Positions 1-6,777 of a stretch of 7,355 nt of DNA are shown one piece after another. The notes beneath the pieces are model-generated. The model was not told where the DNA came from and searched no databases. It saw nothing but the letters and a program-made list of their open reading frames with translations. The position numbers and the translations under genes are program-made. Positions within the stretch are counted from its first letter, which is position 1, and each line of letters opens with the position of its first letter. This stretch comes from an uncultured Oscillospiraceae bacterium (GTDB taxonomy: Bacteria; Bacillota; Clostridia; Oscillospirales; Oscillospiraceae): assembly GCA_910577805.1 (NCBI GenBank), contig CAJTOE010000121.1, positions 1 to 7,355 of the forward strand. The letters run 5' to 3'.

Positions 1-1030
1 CGTTCACCAGGAAGGCGGACACGATCTGCCGGAAGGCGTCCTGCATCTCGCTGCCCCCCTTCCCCTGCATGGCCCAGGCGGCGGCCTTGGTCAGGGCGTT
101 GGCGAACTGGTCCTCCTGCCCGGCCCGGACGAAGGTGCTGTTCTCAATAAGCCGGAGCAGCGCCTCATCGCTCAGGCCCCCCAGCCTGGCCCGGAGGGCC
201 GCGTGGCCGTTGAGCTGCCGGAAGGACTGGAGCAGCCCCTCCTTGGAGCCGTTCTCATACCGGGAGATGTCCAGGGCCAGCAGGGAGATCAGGCTGCGGG
301 ACAGCCCCATATCATGGGTCTTTTCGGTGTAGCTGGCCAAAAAGGGCAAAATCGCGTTCTGGAGCAGCTTCAGCGCCCCGGACTGGTCCTTCTGGGCAAA
401 GCGCTCGCCCAGCTGCTGGGCCATGTTCAAAAGCTGGCTGCCGTAGCTGGCGGGGACGGCCCTGGTGAGCTGGGTGAGGGTGCGCATTAAATTGCCCTCG
501 ATGTGGCCGGAGGAGGTGAAATCGCTGTAGCGCTTCAAAAACTGGAGGATGTCGCCGCGGATGCCGTCGCTCTGGCTCTGGGAGTAGGCCTCCCGGAGCA
601 GGGTGAACAGCGCGCCGTTGAAGCGGCTTCCCGCGGCGGACTGCTGCTGCATAAACTGCAATAGCTCTCCTTCGCTCATCTGGAGCATATCCAGAAGGGC
701 GGACATCTCCTGGGCCACGCCCTCCCCCAGGCCGGAGGCCACGATGGACCGCTCCCCCAGCAGCAGCTGGGTCAGCACCTGGGTGAGCTGAGGGGAGTTT
801 GCCAGCTTCTGGAGGAAGGTCTGGAAATTGGAATCGTAGCGCAGGGCGCCGCCGGGGCCGGTGGAGTCGCCCTGGTCCTGACGCTCCGTGCGGTTGTCCG
901 GCCGGCTGACGCGGGAGGGGTCCGGTGCGTTTTGAATGCGCGGATCGTTAGGATTTACGGGCATATTGCGGTTAATATTGGCACTATCATGGCCGGGAAC
1001 TGGGTTGGTGATGCCGAGCAAATTGGGCAT
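1..1030 (-). CDS. Hypothetical protein, partial (N-terminal 343 residues; C-terminus beyond window)
   Basis: I do not recognise this protein. Reading leftward from the ATG at 1030-1028 (MPNLLGITNPVPGHDSAN...) the frame stays open to the window edge, giving 343 codons. A GGAG box at 1039-1042 lies 8 nt before the ATG and supports this start. Residues 1-65 or so are polar and rich in Pro, Asn, Asp and Arg, so probably disordered. The rest looks almost entirely alpha-helical, rich in Leu, Gln, Ala and Ser (for example LLQFMQQQSAAGSRF and LLNMAQQLGERF). I see no signal peptide, membrane segment or catalytic motif. It is transcribed divergently from cheA across a 150-bp gap, so a role in motility is possible from context only. 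Codon use is GC-rich like the che genes, arguing against a chance frame. Reality of the gene is fairly certain; function is unknown. Confidence 0.8.
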   Translation of the reverse strand, partial: MPNLLGITNPVPGHDSANINRNMPVNPNDPRIQNAPDPSRVSRPDNRTERQDQGDSTGPGGALRYDSNFQTFLQKLANSPQLTQVLTQLLLGERSIVASGLGEGVAQEMSALLDMLQMSEGELLQFMQQQSAAGSRFNGALFTLLREAYSQSQSDGIRGDILQFLKRYSDFTSSGHIEGNLMRTLTQLTRAVPASYGSQLLNMAQQLGERFAQKDQSGALKLLQNAILPFLASYTEKTHDMGLSRSLISLLALDISRYENGSKEGLLQSFRQLNGHAALRARLGGLSDEALLRLIENSTFVRAGQEDQFANALTKAAAWAMQGKGGSEMQDAFRQIVSAFLVN

Positions 1031-1078
1031 AGGGGACACTCCGTTTCAATCAAACTTCAGAAAACTTTTCCAAACTCT

Positions 1079-1105
1079 TAATTTCCTGTTGCATTCTGCC
1101 GATAA
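1079..1105 (+). promoter_or_regulatory. Sigma-28 (SigD/FliA-type) promoter of the che operon
   Basis: TAAT (1079-1082), then exactly 15 nt, then GCCGATAA (1098-1105). The family consensus is TAAA-N15-GCCGATAT/A, so the -10 element is essentially perfect and the -35 element matches 3 of 4. Transcription would start near 1112, leaving a leader of about 70 nt before the cheA ATG at 1181. Sigma-28 control of chemotaxis genes is well established in Bacillus and enterics. The assignment here is by motif only. Confidence 0.7.
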
Positions 1106-1118
1106 CTTAATATATAAT
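1089..1118 (+). promoter_or_regulatory. Possible overlapping sigma-A-type promoter of cheA
   Basis: A perfect TATAAT (1113-1118) is preceded at 18 nt by TTGCAT (1089-1094), a weak -35 match. It lies just downstream of the sigma-28 -10 box, and would start transcription near 1125. It could provide basal expression when sigma-28 is inactive, or it may be only AT-rich melting sequence for the sigma-28 start. Confidence 0.35.
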
Positions 1119-1137
1119 GCAAAGAGATAATGTGCAA
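1109..1137 (-). promoter_or_regulatory. Possible sigma-A-type promoter for the leftward hypothetical gene
   Basis: On the minus strand TTGCAC (1137-1132) is followed after 17 nt by TATATT (1114-1109). The -10 box matches consensus at 5 of 6 positions and the -35 box at only 3. It would give a leader of about 70 nt before the ATG at 1030. It overlaps the rightward cheA promoters, so the two directions could compete. The AT-rich setting makes chance matches likely. Confidence 0.3.
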
Positions 1138-1180
1138 GCAAAATCGTAAAAGAATTTTTAAATATCGAGGTGGCTTTTCT

Positions 1181-3292
1181 ATGGCAAGCGGAAACGACAG
1201 CATTCTGGACATGTACCTGTATGAGACAAACACGCTTCTTGAACAGCTGGACGGGATCGTTCTGGCAGCGGAGCAGGCCGACACGTTCTCCCAGGACGAC
1301 GTGAACGAGATCTTCCGGATCATGCACACTATCAAGGGCTCCTCCGCCATGATGGAGTTCAACTCCATGATGACGGTGGCCCACCGGACAGAGGATATGT
1401 TCTTCATCATCCGGGAGAAAACGATGGACGCGGTCCCCGAACAGCTCAGGCCGGAATTATTTGACGTTATGTTCCAGGCCATCGACTTCTTCCGCAGCGA
1501 AGTGGAGAAGGTCGAGAACGGAAACCCACTTTCTGAGTCTATCGACACCTTCGTCTCAAAGATTAATAGCCTCATGGATAAAATTCAGGGAGGCATGGGC
1601 GAAGGCGCCGCCCCCGCAGAGGCTCCCCCGGCCCCGGAGGAGGCCCCCGCCGCGGAGATATTACCCGCCGGCGCGGCTCCCAAGGACCCGGCTTACGGCT
1701 TCGGCCTGAAAGTCCTCTTTGACGAGGGCTGCGGCATGGAGAGCCTGCGGGCCTATATGCTCACCACCGCCGTGCGGGACAGCGTAATTGACTTCCTCTA
1801 CAGCCCCGACGACGTGGAGACCAACGCCGCTACCTCCGACAGCATTGTGGAGCACGGCTTCTACCTGTGGTTCCGCTCCGCCGCCGAGCGGGACGGGGCC
1901 ATCCCCTCCGTCACCGGCGCGGGCTCCGTGCGCTCCTACGAGGCCATGGACCTGCCCGCTCCCGCTCCCGTCCAGGCGGAGGCCCCCGCCCCTGCCCAGG
2001 CCGCGCCCCCCGCTGCCCAGGCCAAGCCGGAGGCCCCCAAGGCCAGCCCCGCGGCTCCCGCCGCCCCCGCCGCCTCCAAGGGCGGCAGCCAGCAGCCCCC
2101 CCAGCACGCCAAGGAGAGCCTGATCAGCGTGAACCTGTCCAAGCTGGACCAGCTCATGGCCGTGGTCAGCGAGATCGTCATCACCGAGGCCATGGTCACC
2201 GCCTCCCCCGACCTGAAGGGGCTGAAGCTGGACCTGTTCACCAAGTCCGCCCGCGACCTGCGTAAGCTCACCGACGAGCTGCAGGACGTGTCCATGTCCC
2301 TGCGGATGGTCCCCGTGTCCGGCACCTTCCAGAAGATGAACCGGATCGTCCGGGATATGAGCAAGAAGCTGGGCAAGCGGGCCAAGCTCACCCTGGTGGG
2401 CGAGGACACCGAGGTGGATAAGACCATCGTGGACAGCATCGGCGACCCCATCATGCACATCGTGCGCAACTCCATGGACCACGGCATCGAAAGCGACGAG
2501 GCCGACCGCATCGCCCGGGGCAAGGACCCGGTGGGAGAGATTATTCTTTCCGCCCGGCACACCGGCAGCGAGGTCATTATCGAGATCCACGACGACGGCG
2601 GCGGCGTGGACTGCGACGCGGTGCTGGCCAAGGCCATCCGCCAGGGCCTGGCCTACTCCGACCAGGATTACAGCCAGAAAGAGATTCTGAACTTCCTCAT
2701 GATGCCCGGCTTCTCCACCAACGTGGAGGTCACCGAGTTCTCCGGCCGCGGCGTGGGCATGGACGTGGTGAAGAAGAACGTGGAGGACGTGGGCGGCACC
2801 GTGTCCATCTCCAGCGAGTTCGGCAAGGGCATGACCACCACCCTGAAGATCCCCCTGACCATGGCCATCATGGACGGCATGGAGGTCTCCGTGGGCGACT
2901 CCATCTTCACCATCCCCATCAACAACATCCGCAGCAGCTCCAAGGTCACCTCGGAGGAGGTCATCCACGACCCGGCCAGAGGTGAAATGATGAAGTTCAT
3001 GGGCAACTTCTACCCCGTCATCCGGGCCAAGGACTTCTTCCAGCTGGAGGGCGGCTGCGACCAGATTGAGGACGGCATCATCATGTGGGTCGAGGCCGGC
3101 GAGCATTCCTACTGCCTGTTTGTCGATGAGCTGCTGGGCGAGCAGCAGGTGGTGGTAAAGCCCCTGCCCGGCCTGGTCAACGCGTATAATATCAAAAATT
3201 ACGGCATCAGCGGCTGTACGATCTTAGGCGACGGCAATATCAGCATCATCCTGGACGTGGCGAACCTGTTCTCCGCCGTTCAGGGCCACTGA
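1181..3292 (+). CDS. cheA: Chemotaxis histidine kinase CheA
   Basis: CheA is the cytoplasmic kinase that autophosphorylates on a His in response to chemoreceptors and passes phosphate to CheY and CheB. The 703-residue protein shows the full P1-P5 order. P1 (about 5-110) carries the phospho-accepting His49 in HTIKGSSAM. P2 (about 172-250, YGFGLKVLFDEGCGMES...) resembles the response-regulator-binding domain. P3 dimerisation begins near 312 (ESLISVNLSKLDQLM). The P4 ATPase has the N box HIVRNSMDHGIE (426-437), G1 DDGGG (471-475) and G2 GRGVGMD (522-528). P5 is CheW-like (about 570-703). Ala/Pro-rich linkers flank P2 (about 128-170 and 258-311). I chose the ATG at 1181 because AGGTGG (1168-1173) sits 7 nt upstream; an in-frame ATG at 1130 has no such site and lies almost on the predicted transcription start. 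First gene of the operon; cheW follows after 37 nt. Confidence 0.97.
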   Translation: MASGNDSILDMYLYETNTLLEQLDGIVLAAEQADTFSQDDVNEIFRIMHTIKGSSAMMEFNSMMTVAHRTEDMFFIIREKTMDAVPEQLRPELFDVMFQAIDFFRSEVEKVENGNPLSESIDTFVSKINSLMDKIQGGMGEGAAPAEAPPAPEEAPAAEILPAGAAPKDPAYGFGLKVLFDEGCGMESLRAYMLTTAVRDSVIDFLYSPDDVETNAATSDSIVEHGFYLWFRSAAERDGAIPSVTGAGSVRSYEAMDLPAPAPVQAEAPAPAQAAPPAAQAKPEAPKASPAAPAAPAASKGGSQQPPQHAKESLISVNLSKLDQLMAVVSEIVITEAMVTASPDLKGLKLDLFTKSARDLRKLTDELQDVSMSLRMVPVSGTFQKMNRIVRDMSKKLGKRAKLTLVGEDTEVDKTIVDSIGDPIMHIVRNSMDHGIESDEADRIARGKDPVGEIILSARHTGSEVIIEIHDDGGGVDCDAVLAKAIRQGLAYSDQDYSQKEILNFLMMPGFSTNVEVTEFSGRGVGMDVVKKNVEDVGGTVSISSEFGKGMTTTLKIPLTMAIMDGMEVSVGDSIFTIPINNIRSSSKVTSEEVIHDPARGEMMKFMGNFYPVIRAKDFFQLEGGCDQIEDGIIMWVEAGEHSYCLFVDELLGEQQVVVKPLPGLVNAYNIKNYGISGCTILGDGNISIILDVANLFSAVQGH

Positions 3293-3329
3293 ACCCCGCG
3301 CGAATAAGAGAAGGGAGCGTATCACAATC

Positions 3330-3809
3330 ATGTCGGATGAAAATATGCTGTTTATCACGGAGGACCAGCTTGCGCTGGATACGGCTGCGGAGGCAGTCGA
3401 AATCCAAACGACCAAATACCTGATCTTTGTCTCAGACGAGCTGATGTTCGGTCTGGACGCCAACAACGTGGTGGAGATCATCACGGACCACTCCATCACC
3501 CATCTGCCCATGGTGCCGGAATATATCAGCGGCATCATCAACCTGCGCGGCCAGATCATCCCCATCCTGGATATCCGCCTGCGTATGGGCAAAATGCCCT
3601 GCGAGGACTGCTCCATCATCGTCATTGACGTGGAGGGCACCCAGGCGGGCATCCTGGTGGACTCCGTGGCCAAAATGGTCGATGTGCCCCAGGAGAATAT
3701 CCTGCCCATGCCCTCTCAGAACGCCCAAAAACTGATTTCCGGAATGTGTTCTCTGCCGGAAGGCGGCACGATGCTGGTCCTGGACTGCGCACTGCTGCTG
3801 CATGGCTGA
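3330..3809 (+). CDS. cheW: Chemotaxis coupling protein CheW
   Basis: CheW bridges chemoreceptors and the CheA P5 domain in the cytoplasmic signalling array. This 159-residue protein is of usual length for a single-domain CheW. An acidic extension of about 25 residues precedes the fold, which begins at TTKYLIFVSDELMFGLD (27-43). The hallmark NLRGQIIPILDIRLRMG (71-87) contains the conserved Arg73-Gly74 of the receptor/CheA-binding surface. A further conserved strand, SIIVIDVEGTQAGILVDSV, follows. AAGGGAG at 3311-3317 lies 12 nt before the ATG, slightly long spacing but the only good site. It sits 37 nt after cheA and 32 nt before cheR in the same operon. Confidence 0.96.
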   Translation: MSDENMLFITEDQLALDTAAEAVEIQTTKYLIFVSDELMFGLDANNVVEIITDHSITHLPMVPEYISGIINLRGQIIPILDIRLRMGKMPCEDCSIIVIDVEGTQAGILVDSVAKMVDVPQENILPMPSQNAQKLISGMCSLPEGGTMLVLDCALLLHG

Positions 3810-3841
3810 ACCCTCTGTCTGCCGGAAAGGAGAGCTCAACC

Positions 3842-4651
3842 ATGCCATTGTCCATCTCAGATAAAGATTTCAAGCGGCTTTATCAGTTCATTCAGAGCAA
3901 CTATGGGATCAACCTGTCCCAGAAGCAGCAGCTGATCTCCAGCCGCCTGTCCTCCACCGTGGAGGCCCGCGGCTATACGGATTTCGGCCCCTTCGTGGAT
4001 AAGCTGCTCAAGGACCGGGACCCCCAGGATATGGAGCTGGTGCTGAACAAGCTGACCACCAACTACACGTTCTTCATGCGGGAAACCGACCACTTCCAGT
4101 TCTTCCAAAAGACCATCCTGCCCGACCTGGTCCGCCGGCACCAGCGCGACAAGGTACTGGCCATTTGGAGCGCCGGCTGCTCCAGCGGAGAGGAGCCTTA
4201 CAATATCTCCATCTATATCAAGGAGTTTCTCGGCCCCCAGGCCAAGGATTGGGACACCCGTATCCTGGCCACGGATATCTCCCAGAACGTGCTGGCCAAG
4301 GCCAAGCGCGGGACCTATGAGCTGCCTAATTCCATCCCCACAGAATGGAAGCGGAAGTATTTTACCCACAATTCGGGGGATTGTTACACCGTCGCCCCCA
4401 TCCTGCGGGACAATGTCATTTTCCAGACCTTCAACCTGATGGACCCCATCCGCTTCCGGCGGAAATTCGACGTGATCTTCTGCCGGAACGTAATGATCTA
4501 CTTCGACCAGTCCACCAAGGACGCGCTGGTCAACCGCTTCCATGAAGCCACGGTCCCCGGCGGCTACCTGCTGATCGGTCACTCGGAGAATTTAAGCAAG
4601 AACGCTCCGTATGTCACCCTGGCTCCCTCCACCTTCCAGAAGAGGAGATGA
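3842..4651 (+). CDS. cheR: Chemotaxis protein methyltransferase CheR
   Basis: CheR transfers methyl groups from S-adenosylmethionine to glutamates on chemoreceptors, the adding arm of adaptation. The 269-residue product has the small helical N-terminal domain (about 5-75), then TTNYTFFMRETDHF (72-85), the CheR signature at the start of the catalytic part. The SAM-binding loop WSAGCSSGEEPY is at 109-120. The acidic ATDIS (Asp145) is expected to contact the SAM ribose. FCRNVMIYFD (213-222) and PGGYLLIGHSENL near the end complete the fold. The ATG at 3842 is preceded by AAAGGAG (3826-3832, 9 nt). An upstream in-frame ATG at 3746 lies inside cheW and would add 32 residues unlike the family, so I reject it. 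The stop lies 7 nt before cheB. Confidence 0.96.
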   Translation: MPLSISDKDFKRLYQFIQSNYGINLSQKQQLISSRLSSTVEARGYTDFGPFVDKLLKDRDPQDMELVLNKLTTNYTFFMRETDHFQFFQKTILPDLVRRHQRDKVLAIWSAGCSSGEEPYNISIYIKEFLGPQAKDWDTRILATDISQNVLAKAKRGTYELPNSIPTEWKRKYFTHNSGDCYTVAPILRDNVIFQTFNLMDPIRFRRKFDVIFCRNVMIYFDQSTKDALVNRFHEATVPGGYLLIGHSENLSKNAPYVTLAPSTFQKRR

Positions 4652-4658
4652 TCGCCCA

Positions 4659-5771
4659 ATGTGGCCTTCTAATAAAACTATCCGCGTCATGGTGGTGGAC
4701 GACTCCATCGTGGCCCGCACCATGCTCACGCGTGGACTGTCCTCCCACCCGCAGATCGAGGTGGTAGGCGCGGGCTTCAGCGCCAGGGACGCGAAAAACA
4801 AGATCCAGCAGCTCCGGCCCGACGTAATGACCCTGGACGTGGAAATGCCCGGCATGAGCGGCATCGACTTTTTGAAGACCCTGCTGCCGGAATATCCCCT
4901 GCCGGTCATTCTGGTGTCCTCCCTGAACCTGCGGGTGTTCGACGCACTGGCCGCCGGCGCGGTGGACTTCGTCCGCAAGCCCGACGCCTCCCAGAGCACT
5001 GATGCGTTCATCAACGGTCTGTGTCAAAAGGTCATCACCGCCGCCAGCGCACAGGTCCGCCGGCCTGTCCCCACACCTGGGGCGGGCATGGTCCTGCCCA
5101 CCGCCGCCGGAGCGGGAGCAGGCGCGGGCGCGAGCATCGCGCCGCCTCCCCCGCCCTCCGCCGCCCCCCTGCTGGGTCCGCGGCCTGTCCTGGACCAGGT
5201 CATTATCGGCCTGGGGGCCTCCACCGGCGGCACCGAAGCCACCCTGGAGGTGATGAAGCGCCTTCCGGCGGACATCCCCGGAATGCTCATCGTCCAGCAC
5301 ATGCCCACCGGCTTCACCGGCATGTACGCCGAGCGGCTCAACCGCCTGTGTCAGATGGAGGTCAAGGAGGCCGCCCACGGCGACGTGATCCGCCGGGGCC
5401 TGGCTCTGCTGGCCCCCGCCGACCATCAGATGCGGGTGGTGCGCTCCGGCAGCCGGTACACCGTCTCCTGCCTCCCCGGCGGGGAGAAGGTCAGCGGCCA
5501 CCGGCCCTCGGTAGACGCGCTGTTCCTGTCCATGGCGGAGCAGGTGAAATGCCGGATGGCGGGCATCATCATGACCGGCATGGGCCGGGACGGCGCCGAC
5601 GGTTTGCTGCAAATGCGCAAACAGGGCGCGTACACCATCGGCCAGGACAAAGAATCCTGCGTGGTGTACGGGATGCCTATGGTCGCCTATAACATCGGCG
5701 CGGTGCAGACCCAGGCCTCCTGCGAGAATATCGCCGGGGTTTTGCTGCGCTATTTGAATCAACTGACCTAA
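4659..5771 (+). CDS. cheB: Chemotaxis response regulator protein-glutamate methylesterase CheB
   Basis: CheB removes methyl groups from chemoreceptors (and deamidates glutamines in some species) once phosphorylated by CheA. The 370-residue product has a receiver domain (about 8-125) with the acidic pair Asp14-Asp15, phospho-acceptor Asp60 in LDVEMPG, Ser87 and Lys107. The esterase domain (about 180-368) has the full triad by alignment: Ser188 in GASTGG, His214 in QHMP and Asp311 in GMGRDGADG. The linker (about 130-178) is low-complexity Ala/Gly/Pro, including a GAGAGAGA run. The ATG at 4659 is chosen because the protein then begins just before the first receiver strand, and AGGAG (4643-4647) inside the end of cheR lies 11 nt upstream. 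The 7-nt gap suggests translational coupling to cheR. An in-frame ATG at 4611 would overlap cheR by 41 nt. Confidence 0.96.
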   Translation: MWPSNKTIRVMVVDDSIVARTMLTRGLSSHPQIEVVGAGFSARDAKNKIQQLRPDVMTLDVEMPGMSGIDFLKTLLPEYPLPVILVSSLNLRVFDALAAGAVDFVRKPDASQSTDAFINGLCQKVITAASAQVRRPVPTPGAGMVLPTAAGAGAGAGASIAPPPPPSAAPLLGPRPVLDQVIIGLGASTGGTEATLEVMKRLPADIPGMLIVQHMPTGFTGMYAERLNRLCQMEVKEAAHGDVIRRGLALLAPADHQMRVVRSGSRYTVSCLPGGEKVSGHRPSVDALFLSMAEQVKCRMAGIIMTGMGRDGADGLLQMRKQGAYTIGQDKESCVVYGMPMVAYNIGAVQTQASCENIAGVLLRYLNQLT

Positions 5772-5775
5772 AAAA

Positions 5776-5807
5776 ATCCGCTGGGCACATGCCCAGCGGA
5801 TTTTTTT
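5776..5807. terminator. Bidirectional intrinsic terminator after cheB
   Basis: A perfect 11-bp stem (5776-5786 with 5791-5801) with an ACAT loop is flanked by seven A on the left (5770-5776) and seven T on the right (5801-5807). It can therefore end transcription from both sides. It lies between the stops of cheB (5771) and the convergent 207-residue gene (5807). Confidence 0.93.
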
Positions 5808-6430
5808 CATTCTTTGCTGCCCTCTGTCTCAGGGGCCTCCTCTACGGACTCGTCGTTCTTCTTGCCCTCGTTCTCCCACTCGTCGAAGAGCTTCATGGAC
5901 GCGTCGTAGGTCTCCTTGGCGATGCTGGGCAGAGCCCCGCCCCACGCCTTGGTCGCGGCCTCATAGCCCTTGATGAAGGCGTCGCGCATCTCGCCTGCCC
6001 GGGCGGGGTCGCCGCCCACCAGGGCCTTGCCGAAGTTGACCATCCGCTCGGAGGTCTGCTTCACGCCCCAGTAGCCGTCCTCAGAGATGGCCTCCTTGGC
6101 CGCGGCCTGAACCTCCGCGCTGACGGTATAGTCCGTGCTCTCTCCAAAGACCTTGCCCTGCTTGTTCAGCATGGACTTCATCATGTCGATGAACTTCTGC
6201 TGGTTGGCGGCCTGCTCGTCCTTCATGGCCTTCACCAGAGCGGCGTTGGGCTTGTAGGTGGTGCCGGCGTCCTCCTCCACCTTGTTCTTGTCCTCCGGGA
6301 CGTAGGTGTCAACATTTTCCTTCACGGCCTCGTCCGCAGGCTTTTCCGTCTTTTCGGCGGGTTTTGCGCCGGAAACGGCGTCGATGGACTTCTGATAATT
6401 GGGATTTACGCGGCTGATTAAATCGATCAT
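5807..6430 (-). CDS. Hypothetical protein, sigma-28-associated, 207 residues
   Basis: A real gene of unknown function. The ATG at 6430 is preceded by AGGAGG (6440-6445) with 9-nt spacing, and a sigma-28-type promoter lies about 60 nt upstream. The product (MIDLISRVNPNYQ...) has no signal peptide or membrane segment. Residues 20-60 are Lys/Glu/Pro-rich and probably disordered, with DTYVPEDKNK at 41-50. Residues 62-92 look helical. The most compact part, about 105-187, contains EDGYWGVKQTSERMVNF (117-133), GGDPARAGEMRDAF and KAWGGALPSIAKETYD. I recall similar EDGYWGVxQTS segments in uncharacterised proteins near clostridial flagellar loci, but cannot confirm it here. The C-terminal 20 residues are very acidic. 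It is convergent with cheB and shares its terminator. The promoter suggests a flagellar or motility role; this is inference. Confidence 0.88.
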   Translation of the reverse strand: MIDLISRVNPNYQKSIDAVSGAKPAEKTEKPADEAVKENVDTYVPEDKNKVEEDAGTTYKPNAALVKAMKDEQAANQQKFIDMMKSMLNKQGKVFGESTDYTVSAEVQAAAKEAISEDGYWGVKQTSERMVNFGKALVGGDPARAGEMRDAFIKGYEAATKAWGGALPSIAKETYDASMKLFDEWENEGKKNDESVEEAPETEGSKE

Positions 6431-6439
6431 GTGGAACTT

Positions 6440-6480
6440 CCTCCTCGTTAAGCGTTCGTGCCGTCTTTCCCTGACGGCGC
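6440..6480 (-). promoter_or_regulatory. Structured leader with CsrA-like GGA motifs
   Basis: In the predicted leader of the 207-residue gene, GCCGTC and GACGGC (6478-6473 and 6465-6460, minus strand) form a 6-bp stem, extendable to 8 bp through a G-T and a G-C pair. The 7-nt loop is AGGGAAA, which contains AGGGA, a match to the A(N)GGA motif bound by CsrA. A second GGA-rich site is the Shine-Dalgarno itself (GAGGAGGA). A GGA hairpin loop upstream of a GGA-containing Shine-Dalgarno resembles the Bacillus hag leader. No csrA gene is visible here. Confidence 0.35.
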
Positions 6481-6491
6481 TTCTACTGTGT

Positions 6492-6518
6492 ATATCGGCA
6501 GTTCAAGACAAAATGTAA
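6492..6518 (-). promoter_or_regulatory. Sigma-28 (SigD-type) promoter of the 207-residue gene
   Basis: On the minus strand GCCGATAT (6499-6492) is an exact match to the SigD -10 consensus. Upstream, TTAC (6518-6515) at 15 nt or TACA (6517-6514) at 14 nt could serve as the TAAA-like -35 element. Transcription would start near 6485, giving a leader of about 55 nt that begins at the stem-loop described separately. Confidence 0.65.
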
Positions 6519-6530
6519 GGCCGGGCGCAG

Positions 6531-6567
6531 AAAAAACCGGCGGATTTTTCCATCCGCCGGTTTTTTT
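6531..6567. terminator. Intrinsic terminator overlapping the end of the yjfB-like gene
   Basis: A perfect 9-bp stem, CCGGCGGAT (6537-6545) with ATCCGCCGG (6552-6560), has a 6-nt loop. It is flanked by six A (6531-6536) and seven T (6561-6567), so it can act in either direction. Its main job should be to end the leftward yjfB-like transcript, whose stop codon (6568-6566) lies in the T/A run. It separates that unit from the sigma-28 promoter at 6518-6492. Confidence 0.92.
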
Positions 6568-6748
6568 ACGCTCTTACGTCGAACGAATACTGCGAGGGAA
6601 CTGACCCCATCATTTCGATGAGGGCCATTGCCTGACTTTCCATGTCGTCCATCGCACGCTTCATCAGCGAAGTACTGTACTGGCTCTGCACCTGATACAT
6701 GCTCCAGTCAACGCTGGCCGCGGCAATGCCTTCTACGCCAAAGCCCAT
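6566..6748 (-). CDS. YjfB-family putative motility protein
   Basis: A 60-residue protein that resembles Bacillus YjfB, a small SigD-regulated protein annotated as a putative motility protein; its molecular role is unknown. The match is in the segment VDWSMYQVQSQYSTSLMKRA (13-32) and MDDMESQAMALIEMM (33-47), which parallels the family pattern of a Gln-rich helix, K-AMD-ESQA and LI-MM. The N-terminus MGFGVEGIAAAS is short and weakly hydrophobic and is not a convincing signal peptide. I chose the ATG at 6748 because a near-perfect AAAGGAGG lies 7 nt upstream; an in-frame ATG at 6787 would add 13 residues, including the ribosome binding site itself. It is a single-gene unit with its own promoter and terminator. 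Confidence 0.85.
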   Translation of the reverse strand: MGFGVEGIAAASVDWSMYQVQSQYSTSLMKRAMDDMESQAMALIEMMGSVPSQYSFDVRA

Positions 6749-6777
6749 TTGGACCCCTCCTTTCACGATTCGCTTAC

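Noticed and set aside
69..791. Short plus-strand frames opposite the leftward hypothetical gene
   Set aside because: They overlap one another and the long open minus-strand frame, and have no clear ribosome binding sites or recognisable products.
1130..1180. Upstream ATG at 1130 as the cheA start
   Set aside because: It lies within about 20 nt of the predicted transcription starts and has no Shine-Dalgarno. The ATG at 1181 has AGGTGG at 7 nt and gives the expected P1 domain start.
1661..3106. Long open frame of 481 codons antisense to cheA
   Set aside because: It lies fully inside the unmistakable cheA gene, its product is a low-complexity His/Gly/Val/Leu/Asp-rich string, and it has no family resemblance. 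It is a by-product of GC-rich codon use.
4614..5810. Open frame of 398 codons antisense to cheB
   Set aside because: It covers cheB exactly, reads through the bidirectional terminator and is His/Gly/Asp-rich low complexity. It is a shadow frame.
5789..6421. Plus-strand open frame of 210 codons opposite the 207-residue gene
   Set aside because: It is Leu/Val/Gly-rich with no ribosome binding site and starts inside the terminator hairpin. The minus-strand frame has a Shine-Dalgarno, a promoter and normal protein composition.
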